Of a stretch of DNA of 64,000 bases, positions 1 to 9,874 are shown in pieces. Each line of letters starts with the position of its first letter. The stretch's first letter is position 1. The translations under genes were made by a program, and so were the position numbers. Source of the stretch: Prochlorococcus sp. AG-363-C20 (GTDB taxonomy: Bacteria; Cyanobacteriota; Cyanobacteriia; PCC-6307; Cyanobiaceae); NCBI GenBank assembly GCA_003280295.1, contig QCFI01000005.1, positions 1-64,000 of the forward strand, written 5' to 3'. The notes under the pieces are model-generated. The model had not been told where the DNA came from, searched no databases, and worked only from the letters and a program-made list of their open reading frames with translations.

Positions 1-327
1 TGAAAGCTTATCTAAGGCGACAAATAATCTTGCTGGGATTCTCCCTCCAGGACTCCGTAGTCTGAGCATCATCTGCCAGTCCTTCGAAGATCCTTTTTGC
101 CTATTTTCTCTGTTGTCTTGCTGATAACTTCCGTGGAATTTCAGAAGTTGGACTGCATCATTAGAGAAATGATCACAATCATTTTGAAGTTCGCTATACA
201 GCGGTTCCTTTAAATACTGGCTATCTGCTTTGAATTGTTCGAATTTTGTTCGATCTGAACCATTTGCAATGCAAGGAAAGAGGCTGTTATTTGCCACTTG
301 ATTAGATCCTTTTTCCCCTTCAATCAC
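1..327 (-). CDS. sir: Ferredoxin-sulfite reductase, N-terminal fragment (truncated by left window edge; start GTG 327 or 297)
   Basis: Manual reverse-strand translation gives [89 protein letters not shown], matching the N-terminal region of sulfite/nitrite reductases; open to the window edge; missing from the ORF track. Confidence 0.85.
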   Translation of the reverse strand, partial: MIEGEKGSNQVANNSLFPCIANGSDRTKFEQFKADSQYLKEPLYSELQNDCDHFSNDAVQLLKFHGSYQQDNRENRQKGSSKDWQMMLRLRSPGGRIPARLFVALDKLS

Positions 328-420
328 AGTATCAGTTTTTTCCTTTTCCAGGTTAGCTAAACGGAGACTCTTTTATTGACCGATAATTAAATACAGTGTG
401 ATATTGCATTACCTCTTCTT

Positions 421-2586
421 GTGGCGACTTTTCTGCTTGAGGTTGGAACAGAGGAATTACCAGCAGATTTTGCTAGGGTTGTGCCCTCACAGTTGAAGAA
501 GGTTGTTTTTAGAGACCTAGCACAGAAGCGCTTAAGTCACGGACTAATTAAGTGCACCAGTACTCCTAGGCGAATAGTTCTAATTATTGAGGACTTGGCT
601 GATTCAGCTGAAGACTATGAAATGGAATATAAAGGCCCTCCTGCAGCCAATGCTTTTGAGAATGGAGTACCAACAAAAGCTGCGTTGGGCTTTGCTAAAC
701 GATTTAATCTGGCGCCTAATGATTTGGAAGTGCGTGAGACTTCAAAAGGAGCTTTTGTTTTTGCAAATGTTCTTGAACTTGGTTCAACAACAAGTGATTT
801 GTTGAGCGAAATGATCCCTGAGTGGATCGGGAGCATGCAAGGACGACGTTTTATGCGTTGGGGATGTGGTGAGAGACGATTTTCCCGGCCTGTTCGTTGG
901 CTCGTTGCTTTATTGGATCAGTCTTTGATACCCATATGTATTAAGGGAACTGATCCTGAGATATGTTCAGGAAGAGAAAGTAGAGGACATCGATTACATA
1001 GAGATGATGTGCTTATTGACTCAGCAGAAGCATATATTTCGAATTTGTATGAAATTGGAGTTCATATTGATCGAGATGAACGTAAATCAGTTATTAGAGA
1101 ATTGATTAATGTTGCCACCAAAAGACTCGAGGTTGTCCCTGATCTTCCAGAAATTCTTTTAGAAGAATTGACTGATTTAGTTGAGTCTCCTTCACTTATT
1201 ATTGGTAATTTTGATGAGTCATTTCTTTGCTTACCAGCCGAAGTCTTAAGAACAGTTATGCGTCTTCATCAACGTTATATTCCTCTTTATGTCCAAAATG
1301 CCGCTGATGATGAACTATCTCTTGATGCGAAAAGGATTCTTTCTCCTAAATTTTTATGCATTTCTAATGGCTTAACAGGATCAAAAAAATCAATTCAACT
1401 TGGTAATGAAAGAGTCCTTAGGGCTAGACTTGCTGATGCAGAATTCTTTATAAAAGCGGATCGATCAGTTAAAAGTATAGAACGATGTAAAGAACTTAGC
1501 CGTGTAACATTTGCCGAGGGTTTAGGTACTTTGTTTGATCGAGTAGAGAGAATTATATGGCTTACTAGAGTTCTTACTAGGATATTAAAGCTTTCTAATC
1601 TTAATCAGGATAATCTTCTTAGAGCAGCACAACTATGTAAGCATGATTTAGTTAGTCAAATGGTTGGAGAATTCCCTGAACTTCAAGGAATAATTGGGGC
1701 GAAATATCTTATCGCAGAAGGCGAATCTCGAGAAGTATCACTTGCAGTTTTAGAACACTATTTGCCCCGATTTGCTGGTGATAAGCTCCCTACTTCTGAT
1801 GCGGGCGCTGTTCTTGCTCTGGCTGAAAGAATAGAACTATTACTAAGTATATTTGCAAATGGTCAAAGGCCTAGTGGTTCATCTGACCCATATGCATTAC
1901 GTAGAGCAGGGAATGGTATTTTACAGATAATTTGGTCAAAGGGTTGGCAGTTAAATATCGATGAACTCCTAAAGGAATCTATTAACCATTGGTTGATTTT
2001 AATGCCCGAACTAAAGATAGATACTAAAGAACTTTTTGCAGAACTTTCTGATTTCTTTAGACATAGAATAGTTAGTCTTCTTGAAGAGTTGGGAATTGAT
2101 AATGACTTAGTGCAAGCAGTTGCAGGTGGAACTATTCAGAACTCCCAGCTCCTTGGTGATCCCAATGATGTACGCAAAAGGGTTGATTTGCTTGTAAATA
2201 TGAGGAATACGAATTCTCTAGCTCCTGTACAGGCAGTTGTTACTAGAGCTTCCCGATTAGCAGAAAAGATTATTTTAGATAGAACTATTCTGAGCGCTCG
2301 TGATGTTGTGGATACTAATTTGTTTGAGAAAAAAAGTGAGTTTTCGATGCTAGACGTTTTGAACTCTCTCGAACCAATTGTTACGAGCACTTCAACTGAT
2401 AGATATCAACGCTTATCGGAAGGTCTTGCTGAGGGATCAGAGGCACTTGCGGAATTTTTTGATGGTAATCACAGTGTAATGGTTATGGCTGATGATGAAG
2501 CTATAAGAGCTAATCGTTTGAAGTTATTAGGGATTCTATGCAATCAAGCAAATATTCTGGCGGATTTTAATCAAATTAAGAATTAA
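421..2586 (+). CDS. glyS: Glycyl-tRNA synthetase beta subunit
   Basis: N-term MATFLLEVGTEELPADF, RPVRWLVALLD, SSDPYALRRAGNGILQII motifs; 721 aa. Confidence 0.97.
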   Translation: MATFLLEVGTEELPADFARVVPSQLKKVVFRDLAQKRLSHGLIKCTSTPRRIVLIIEDLADSAEDYEMEYKGPPAANAFENGVPTKAALGFAKRFNLAPNDLEVRETSKGAFVFANVLELGSTTSDLLSEMIPEWIGSMQGRRFMRWGCGERRFSRPVRWLVALLDQSLIPICIKGTDPEICSGRESRGHRLHRDDVLIDSAEAYISNLYEIGVHIDRDERKSVIRELINVATKRLEVVPDLPEILLEELTDLVESPSLIIGNFDESFLCLPAEVLRTVMRLHQRYIPLYVQNAADDELSLDAKRILSPKFLCISNGLTGSKKSIQLGNERVLRARLADAEFFIKADRSVKSIERCKELSRVTFAEGLGTLFDRVERIIWLTRVLTRILKLSNLNQDNLLRAAQLCKHDLVSQMVGEFPELQGIIGAKYLIAEGESREVSLAVLEHYLPRFAGDKLPTSDAGAVLALAERIELLLSIFANGQRPSGSSDPYALRRAGNGILQIIWSKGWQLNIDELLKESINHWLILMPELKIDTKELFAELSDFFRHRIVSLLEELGIDNDLVQAVAGGTIQNSQLLGDPNDVRKRVDLLVNMRNTNSLAPVQAVVTRASRLAEKIILDRTILSARDVVDTNLFEKKSEFSMLDVLNSLEPIVTSTSTDRYQRLSEGLAEGSEALAEFFDGNHSVMVMADDEAIRANRLKLLGILCNQANILADFNQIKN

Positions 2587-2622
2587 CATGCTAGATCCCT
2601 TTGTCTCGAGACTTTCTTATTT

Positions 2623-3984
2623 TTAAGTATTTGATTCAGTTTGACTTTTGGAATTAGCCGGTACTTTTATTCCACCTTTGATTGTGCATACCTCTAGCAT
2701 TTTATTTACCTCATCATCCTCCCTGACTGCACTAGGTACAGGGGTGTATTTATCTGGAGCCAGGGCACGACCTCTAAGAACTGAACCTATTGTTTTGAAG
2801 GTAAGCTTAAGTTGCTGCAATGGTTTCATGGCTACTACTGTTTTATATAAATAGCTGTCAAATGTAAGTCTTTGAACATCTAGATCATCACACATTTCTA
2901 CAAATGCTTCTCTAGCTCCATCATTTGAATAAAAGAGATTCTGAAGAATCTCAAGGACTTTGTAAGTTGCCCCGTACTTCTTGTCCCACTTAGTTAAGTA
3001 TCTTTTGAGATCATTTTCACTCGGAACAATCTTTCCATTTTGACTGGCTTGAACTATTTCTTCCGCACACATACGTCCACTTTTAGCAGCAAAGTAAATA
3101 CCTTCTCCTGAACTTTTTGTTACATAACCGGCCGCATCACCGACTAATGCCATTCTTCCAACTACACGTCTGGGACGTGGATGTTCTGGAATTGGATGTG
3201 CCTCTACTTTTATAACTTCACCATTTACTAGTCTTTTTTTTGCCCTCTCTCTTACTCCAACTTGCAAGCTTTTGATTAAGGCTTGATTTTTTTGCATAGT
3301 CCCAGTCCCTACTGCTACATGGTCATATTTAGGGAAAACCCATCCATAGAAGTCAGGAGAAACGTCTGTCCCTACATACATTTCAGCTAAATCTTCGTAA
3401 TAGGTCATCTCTTTTTCAGGTAGCTTTATTCTTTCTTGAAAGGCAATGGCAACGTTGTAATCACCAGCATCCATAGCTTTTGCCACACGACTGTTAGCCC
3501 CATCAGCACCGACAATTAGATCTACTTCAAGTGTTTTTGCTTCTCCGGTTGCTTCTCCACTTGAGTAATCAGAGTAAGTGAGTGTATATGGCCCTTGTCG
3601 ATTGTTTCCGGTTTCTATATTTGTAACTAATCCATTTACTAATTTTGCTCCTAGTTCGGCTGCACGGTTACGCATAAATGCATCCATAACTTCGCGGCGA
3701 CACATGCCTATGTATTCATTCTCGGTTTTGCCATAAACCTTGTCTAGACTTATATCTACTTCCCGGTTTGAAGGGGAGATCATGCGCATATTTCGAACTT
3801 TTCGATCAATAATCGAATCTGGAAGGTCGAATTCTGCAACCATGCATAAGGGTATAGCCCCCCCGCAAGGCTTAGCATTATCAAGTTTGCGTTCAAAAAT
3901 CCAGGTCTGGATTCCTGCTTTCGCAAGAATTTCAGCGGCACAGGCGCCACTTGGTCCACCACCGATCACTGCTACACGCAACAT
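2623..3984 (-). CDS. chlP: Geranylgeranyl reductase (chlorophyll biosynthesis)
   Basis: FAD GGGPSGACAAEILAKAG motif, PCGGAIPLCMV, VGDAAGYVTKSSGEGIYFA. Confidence 0.95.
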   Translation of the reverse strand: MLRVAVIGGGPSGACAAEILAKAGIQTWIFERKLDNAKPCGGAIPLCMVAEFDLPDSIIDRKVRNMRMISPSNREVDISLDKVYGKTENEYIGMCRREVMDAFMRNRAAELGAKLVNGLVTNIETGNNRQGPYTLTYSDYSSGEATGEAKTLEVDLIVGADGANSRVAKAMDAGDYNVAIAFQERIKLPEKEMTYYEDLAEMYVGTDVSPDFYGWVFPKYDHVAVGTGTMQKNQALIKSLQVGVRERAKKRLVNGEVIKVEAHPIPEHPRPRRVVGRMALVGDAAGYVTKSSGEGIYFAAKSGRMCAEEIVQASQNGKIVPSENDLKRYLTKWDKKYGATYKVLEILQNLFYSNDGAREAFVEMCDDLDVQRLTFDSYLYKTVVAMKPLQQLKLTFKTIGSVLRGRALAPDKYTPVPSAVREDDEVNKMLEVCTIKGGIKVPANSKSQTESNT

Positions 3985-4094
3985 CTTTTAGCTTTAACTT
4001 TGTATTCCTTAAAGAAAACTAACTCGGCAAAAGAATTCTCGTAAAGCGATCTGTTTAACCCCGTTACGATCGAAACAACAATATTTTTAATTTT

Positions 4095-4841
4095 GTGTAT
4101 CGAGCCGAATCCGCTCGTAGTAATAAAACAGATGATATCCCTGTGGCACGAAGGGCTGATCCCTTTGGGCTACTTAGTCAAAGACGAGTAAGGCTAATAG
4201 TTATTTTTTCGGTTTTGTCGGCTTGCTCAGTGATGTTGTTCTCCATGGGCTTGTTGGTTCGCCTTAGAGGGAATAACTCTTTGTTTAGCAATAAAGACAT
4301 GTCTTCACCTGATGGGCGATTGCTTGGCCATTACCCATATCCTGAAGCTCAAAGTACAGATTTGATCTCGATTTATCCAACACTTCAAGTTCATAAGGAT
4401 ACATATAAAGCACTTAAATCAATGAGAGCGGCTGCAGCTGCTGAAGGTGTCAATTTGGTCCTTTTAAGTGGCTATCGCTCGATTGAGCTACAAAGACAGA
4501 TCTTTTATGGAACAAAATCAGCCCGGAATCAGATTGCAATTGAAAGAGCAAAAGTTTCAGCGCCTCCAGGTCATTCCGAGCACAGTACAGGTTATGCAAT
4601 TGACTTGGGTGATGCAGAAAGGCGTGAAACTGATTTTGAAGAAACTTTTGAATCAACTAAAGCATTTCGATGGCTACAAAAAAATGCTCCGAGATTTCAT
4701 TTTGTTCTTTCATTCCCTAAGGGCAATCCTCAGAAAGTTAGTTATGAGCCTTGGCATTGGAGATATGAGGGTACTGTTGATGCTCTAAGGCAATTTGAGA
4801 CTGCCAACGAAAACAGACGTAAGCATGAGCTTTCAAAATGA
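4095..4841 (+). CDS. D-alanyl-D-alanine carboxypeptidase (VanY/M15B family), membrane-anchored
   Basis: LLSGYRSIELQRQIFYG, PPGHSEHSTGYAIDLGD, EPWHWRYEG zinc peptidase motifs; N-terminal TM. Confidence 0.9.
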   Translation: MYRAESARSNKTDDIPVARRADPFGLLSQRRVRLIVIFSVLSACSVMLFSMGLLVRLRGNNSLFSNKDMSSPDGRLLGHYPYPEAQSTDLISIYPTLQVHKDTYKALKSMRAAAAAEGVNLVLLSGYRSIELQRQIFYGTKSARNQIAIERAKVSAPPGHSEHSTGYAIDLGDAERRETDFEETFESTKAFRWLQKNAPRFHFVLSFPKGNPQKVSYEPWHWRYEGTVDALRQFETANENRRKHELSK

Positions 4842-5004
4842 AATCTTCTCAGTTGATTTAGAACTCTTTTCTTTTGAAAGGCCATCTAAGCTAAAAAGAA
4901 ATGGTCTTTAAAGGCACTTTTATTACTAAAATAATCCTCAGGCTGAGATAGCCTTTCGCTACTACGCCGTAGAGCGTTTCCCTATTACGGAAGCCTTTAA
5001 TAAA

Positions 5005-6807
5005 ATGAGTCACAAGGAACAGGCGATCAGAAATATTGCAATCATTGCCCATGTTGATCATGGAAAAACCACTTTGGTTGATGCATTGCTCACTCAATCG
5101 GGGATTTTTCGTGAAAATGAGACTGTGCCAACCTGCATTTTGGATTCAAATGATTTAGAACGTGAAAGAGGGATAACGATTCTTTCAAAGAACACAGCTG
5201 TTAATTATAAGGACACAAGAATAAACATCGTTGATACTCCTGGCCATGCAGATTTTGGCGGTGAAGTTGAAAGAGTTCTCGGCATGGTTGATGGATGTTT
5301 ATTAATAGTGGATGCCAATGAAGGTCCAATGCCTCAAACTCGTTTTGTTCTTAAGAAAGCTTTGGAGCAAGGCTTAAGACCGATAGTTTTTGTTAATAAG
5401 GTTGACAGGGCAAGAGTTGAACCTGAAACAGCTGTAGATAAGGTGCTTGACCTTTTCTTGGAACTTGGGGCAGATGATGACCAATGCGATTTTCCTTACT
5501 TATTTGGCAGTGGTTTGGGTGGCTTTGCAACAGAAGATATGTCCCATAAAAGTGAGAATATGAAACCACTTTTTGATGCCATCCTTAGATATGTTCCGCA
5601 TCCAGTAGGTGATCAAACTAAACCATTGCAACTACAAATTACAACGTTAGATTATTCAGAATTCCTTGGTAGGATTGTAATAGGAAGGGTTCATAATGGG
5701 ATTATTCGTAATGGTCAAAACGCCATTTTGATAAAAGAAAATGGAATTGAAAAAAGAGGAAAGATAAGTAAATTGCTTGGATTTGAGGGTCTGCAACGTG
5801 TTGAAATAGAGATGGCAATGGCAGGAGACTTAGTTGCAGTTGCTGGTTTTGATGAAGTAAATATTGGTGAAACAATTGCATGTCCAGATGAGCCTAAGGC
5901 TTTACCTCTTATCAAAGTTGATGAACCAACTTTGCAAATGACATTTGTTGTTAATGATTCTCCTTTTGCAGGCAAGGAAGGGAAATTTGTTACCAGTCGA
6001 CAATTGCGTCAACGTCTTCAAAAGGAATTACTAACCAATGTTGCACTTAGGGTTGAAGAAACTGATTCTCCTGATCGCTTTGCTGTTAGTGGCAGAGGTG
6101 AGTTGCATTTAGGTATTTTGATTGAGACTATGCGTAGAGAAGGTTATGAGTTTCAGGTCTCTCAACCTCAAGTGATTTTCAGGACTATTGAAGGCACCCT
6201 TTGTGAGCCAGTTGAAACGCTTGTAATGGATGTTCCTGAAGTGGCTGTTGGGGCATGCATTGAAAAGCTTGGTGTTCGAAGAGGTGAGATGCAAAATATG
6301 GCTTCAGGGAGCGATGGGCGGACCCAATTGGAGTTTGTAGTCCCTTCTAGGGGGTTGATTGGTTTCAGAGGTGAGTTTGTACGTGCCACAAGAGGAGAAG
6401 GGATTATGAGTCACTCGTTTTTTGAATATCGTCCAATGGTTGGTCAATTTGATGCTCGGAGAAATGGAGTATTAATTGCATTTGAAGAAGGTATTGCTAC
6501 TTTTTATGCCTTAAAAAATGCTGAGGATAGAGGTCAATTCTTTATTACTCCAGGTACTAAAGTTTATAAAGGAATGATCATAGGAGAGAACAATCGTTCT
6601 CAGGACCTTGAGATAAATATATGCAAGACAAAACAGTTAACTAATATGAGATCTTCAGGTGCAGAAGAATTAGATACTTTGCAGTCTCCAGTTGAAATTA
6701 CACTTGAAAGAGCTCTTGAGTATATAGGTCCAGGTGAAATGTTAGAAGTAACTCCAGAATCAATAAGATTAAGAAAACTTCCTTTGAAGAAGAGTATTAA
6801 GCGTTAA
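5005..6807 (+). CDS. typA: Translational GTPase TypA/BipA
   Basis: [54 protein letters not shown]. Confidence 0.97.
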   Translation: MSHKEQAIRNIAIIAHVDHGKTTLVDALLTQSGIFRENETVPTCILDSNDLERERGITILSKNTAVNYKDTRINIVDTPGHADFGGEVERVLGMVDGCLLIVDANEGPMPQTRFVLKKALEQGLRPIVFVNKVDRARVEPETAVDKVLDLFLELGADDDQCDFPYLFGSGLGGFATEDMSHKSENMKPLFDAILRYVPHPVGDQTKPLQLQITTLDYSEFLGRIVIGRVHNGIIRNGQNAILIKENGIEKRGKISKLLGFEGLQRVEIEMAMAGDLVAVAGFDEVNIGETIACPDEPKALPLIKVDEPTLQMTFVVNDSPFAGKEGKFVTSRQLRQRLQKELLTNVALRVEETDSPDRFAVSGRGELHLGILIETMRREGYEFQVSQPQVIFRTIEGTLCEPVETLVMDVPEVAVGACIEKLGVRRGEMQNMASGSDGRTQLEFVVPSRGLIGFRGEFVRATRGEGIMSHSFFEYRPMVGQFDARRNGVLIAFEEGIATFYALKNAEDRGQFFITPGTKVYKGMIIGENNRSQDLEINICKTKQLTNMRSSGAEELDTLQSPVEITLERALEYIGPGEMLEVTPESIRLRKLPLKKSIKR

Positions 6808-7202
6808 TGGAAAATTCAATTGTACAAACTTCATTAAATTTTGATGATGAACGTTTTCAAAAGGCTTTAACACTCTTTAATTCAGGTGATTGGTATTCTG
6901 CGCATGATGTCTTTGAAGAATTATGGTTTGAAACATATGGTTTAGAAAGAAATGTAATTCAAGGAATCTTGCAGATTGCAGTTGCGCAAATTCATCTTGA
7001 AAGTGGTAATAAGAATGGAGCGACAATTCTATTTGGAGAGGCATTAGGTAGGTTAAAACAGATAGGAGTTTCAAGTTTAGAAATAGATCTAGAAATGCTC
7101 TGTAAATGTGTGAATCAACGTTTAACACTTCTTCAGAGAGGAGCGAAACTAGATCATATTAGTGCTCCACATCTTTGCAAAAGTAATATGGGGGCAACAT
7201 AA
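6807..7202 (+). CDS. DUF309 family protein
   Basis: LFNSGDWYSAHDVFEELW...QGILQIAVAQIHLESGN typical of DUF309; TAATG overlap with typA. Confidence 0.8.
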   Translation: MENSIVQTSLNFDDERFQKALTLFNSGDWYSAHDVFEELWFETYGLERNVIQGILQIAVAQIHLESGNKNGATILFGEALGRLKQIGVSSLEIDLEMLCKCVNQRLTLLQRGAKLDHISAPHLCKSNMGAT

Positions 7203-7233
7203 ATTGAATTTAAATTCTTTTTGTATTCAAACT

Positions 7234-7686
7234 ATGATCAGTTCTGTTCAAGTTACATTTATTCTTAGAAGAATTACTATCAATTTAATTATCCTTGCTT
7301 ATGGAATATTTTCTCCCTTAGCAATAGGTCAAGGAATAAATTTTACTTCTTCCGTAAAAAATGATAAAAGAATCTCTATTGAGTCTAATCGACAAAGTAC
7401 TGATAGTGCTGGAGACATTTTTTCTGCTTATGGCAATGTCAAGGTTACTTACCCTCAAGAAGGAATTATAGCAAGATCTCAACAAGCCCAATATTTAAAA
7501 TTAGAAGAAATTGTTGTTTTCACAGGGGATGTAGACTTAAGTAGAGAGGGTCTAAGTTTCCTTCAAGGTCAGCGTGCAATCTATTTTTTAGAACATGATC
7601 AATTAGTGGTCGATTCTGATTTTGAATCACAGGTCTTATTGAAGTTATTTTTTGAATCAAACAAGGAAAGTGATCAGTCATCTTAA
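7234..7686 (+). CDS. LptA/OstA-like periplasmic LPS transport protein
   Basis: AYGNVKVTYPQEGIIARSQQAQYLKLEEIVVFTGDVDLSREG OstA-like repeats; directly upstream of lptB; ATG 7234 chosen over the track start 7162, which overlaps the DUF309 gene. Confidence 0.75.
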   Translation: MISSVQVTFILRRITINLIILAYGIFSPLAIGQGINFTSSVKNDKRISIESNRQSTDSAGDIFSAYGNVKVTYPQEGIIARSQQAQYLKLEEIVVFTGDVDLSREGLSFLQGQRAIYFLEHDQLVVDSDFESQVLLKLFFESNKESDQSS

Positions 7687-7688
7687 TT

Positions 7689-8417
7689 ATGAGTATTACA
7701 CTTGAGGAAGTTGCTTTAAATATTAACGGACGCCCTTTGGTTAGGGATATTTCTCTGACAATAGCACCAGGAGAAGTCGTAGGTCTTCTAGGCCCTAATG
7801 GGGCTGGCAAGACAACAACATTTAATTTGATAATTGGTTCGTTACGCCCTGACTTTGGACATGTTTTGCTTGACAATAAACCTATAAGAGATTTTTCAAT
7901 GCCTAGTCGTGCTCGATTAGGTATAGGCTATTTGCCACAAGAGCCAAGCATTTTTCGTCAATTAACAGTTTGCCAAAACTTAGACCTTGCACTTTCTCAA
8001 AGTAATTTATCAATTTTACATTGCCGTTTACGTAAAGAGGAACTTATAGAAGATTTCAATCTTAGCTCATTTTTAAACCGATATGGATTTCAACTTTCTG
8101 GAGGAGAAAGAAGACGATGTGAAGTGGCTAGAGCTTTGGCTGTTGGTCGTATAGGACCTAGATACTTACTACTTGATGAGCCTTTTGCTGGTGTTGATCC
8201 AATTGCAGTTAATGAACTACAAAATTTAATTCAAAAATTAAGAAAGCGTGGAATGGGTATACTTATCACTGACCATAATGTTAGAGAAACATTAACAATT
8301 ACAGAAAGATCATATATTCTAAATGATGGAAAGATCCTTTCTTCAGGTCCTTCCTATAAAGTGGCGAATGATCCACTTGTCAAGCAATACTATTTAGGTG
8401 AGGATTTTAAGCTTTGA
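7689..8417 (+). CDS. lptB: LPS export ABC transporter ATP-binding protein
   Basis: GLLGPNGAGKTTTFNLIIG, YLPQEPSIFRQLTV, LSGGERRRCEVARAL, LLLDEPFAGVDPIAV. Confidence 0.95.
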   Translation: MSITLEEVALNINGRPLVRDISLTIAPGEVVGLLGPNGAGKTTTFNLIIGSLRPDFGHVLLDNKPIRDFSMPSRARLGIGYLPQEPSIFRQLTVCQNLDLALSQSNLSILHCRLRKEELIEDFNLSSFLNRYGFQLSGGERRRCEVARALAVGRIGPRYLLLDEPFAGVDPIAVNELQNLIQKLRKRGMGILITDHNVRETLTITERSYILNDGKILSSGPSYKVANDPLVKQYYLGEDFKL

Positions 8418-9625
8418 AATCAGAAATTAATAATATCTTATCAAATATTTTGAAATCCTTTTTCCAATTAAGGTCAAAGATAATATTTTATTGGCGTAAA
8501 TTACCACTACTTGATAGATGGTTATTGTCTGAATTATACCCTCCGCTTTTATTTGCAATTGCAGCCTTTACGCTTGTTTCACTATCAGTAGGGGTGATGT
8601 TTGACTTGATTAGAAAAATCGTCGAGTCTGGACTTCCTATTCAAATAGCATTGCAAGTTTTATTTCTCCGATTACCTAGTTTTCTTGTTATATCTTTCCC
8701 CATGGCTATGTTGATGGCAACATTACTTGCTTATAGCAGACTGTCCGCAAATAGTGAACTGAAAGCACTTAGGAGCATTGGTGTTTCTACTGAACGAATG
8801 ATTGCACCTGCATTAGCATTGGCTGTGCTAATGACTGGATTAACTTTTATTTTTAACGACAGCATTGTTCCTCAAGCTAACCGTAATGCTGAATTTACAT
8901 TGAAGAGCTCTCTTGGGAAAGCTATATCAACAGAAGAAGGAGAAGATGTTATCTATTCACGAAAAGGAGAAATAATTGATATGAAAACTAATAAGGTAAA
9001 AAGAGGTGTTACTCATTTGTTTTATGCAAAAGATTTTACAAATAATCAAATGAATAAAGTTACAGTAGTAGATTTCTCAAGATTGGGTTTTACACAATTG
9101 TTGTTAGCTGATAAAGCATATTGGAATGAAAGAGAAGGGAAATGGCAATTTTTAGATGGAAAAATCTTGACTTTGGCGCCCGACGGGAGCTCTACAACAG
9201 TACAGTATCAACGTTATTTATATCCACTAGATACTGGTCCTAAGGATATAGCAAAGTTACCTAAGAATTCAAATGATATGACAGTATCAGAAGCTATTAA
9301 AGCAGAAAGATTGTACACAAAAGTAGGAAATATTAAAGAGGCGAGAAGAATGAAAGTCCGGATCCAAGAAAAGTTTACTTTACCAATGGCTTGTATCGTC
9401 TTTGGTTTAATAGGAAGCACTCTCGGGGCAAAGCCAAATAACAGAACAAGTCGCAGTCAAGGCTTTGGTATTAGTGTTTTATTAATTCTTATATATTATG
9501 TTTTGAGCTTTAGCTTTAGCTCATTAGGGGTGAAAGGGGCTCTCATTCCTATATTGGCTGCTTGGTCTCCAATATTTATTTCGATTTTTGGGGGAGGAAT
9601 TCTGCTAAAACATATAAGTAAATAA
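8414..9625 (+). CDS. LptF/LptG family permease (YjgP/YjgQ)
   Basis: LLDRWLLSELYPPLLFAIAAFTLVSLSVGVMFDL; multi-TM; adjacent to lptB with 4-nt overlap. Confidence 0.88.
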   Translation: MKSEINNILSNILKSFFQLRSKIIFYWRKLPLLDRWLLSELYPPLLFAIAAFTLVSLSVGVMFDLIRKIVESGLPIQIALQVLFLRLPSFLVISFPMAMLMATLLAYSRLSANSELKALRSIGVSTERMIAPALALAVLMTGLTFIFNDSIVPQANRNAEFTLKSSLGKAISTEEGEDVIYSRKGEIIDMKTNKVKRGVTHLFYAKDFTNNQMNKVTVVDFSRLGFTQLLLADKAYWNEREGKWQFLDGKILTLAPDGSSTTVQYQRYLYPLDTGPKDIAKLPKNSNDMTVSEAIKAERLYTKVGNIKEARRMKVRIQEKFTLPMACIVFGLIGSTLGAKPNNRTSRSQGFGISVLLILIYYVLSFSFSSLGVKGALIPILAAWSPIFISIFGGGILLKHISK

Positions 9626-9874
9626 TAAAATTGCTAGTTATTGTTGTTTTAAAATAATTTCAAATATTTTCTAGTTCTATTGACATGGTTTTATGTTAGA
9701 GCATTTAAATTTTCAAATAATGTATAAATGTGTAATAAATACTATTATGAAATTAGAGATTGCTTTACGGTTTAGACTCTGAGTACAATTTGACATATAA
9801 TATGTTGATGCTTTTGTTTTATTCCATAACATTAATCAGTATCTCGCAAAGCGAAGACTCTCATAAAAAATGAT

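Noticed and set aside
587-836. ORFs 587-805 (+) and 615-836 (-) inside glyS
   Set aside because: Alternate-frame shadows of the confidently assigned glyS; low-complexity translations
2136-2390. 84-aa antisense ORF in glyS
   Set aside because: Fully inside glyS, no recognisable domain
3740-3991. ORFs overlapping the 5' end of chlP
   Set aside because: Shadow frames of the chlP N-terminal region
7520-7876. 118-aa antisense ORF across LptA-like/lptB
   Set aside because: Opposite-strand shadow of the Walker A region; not a separate gene
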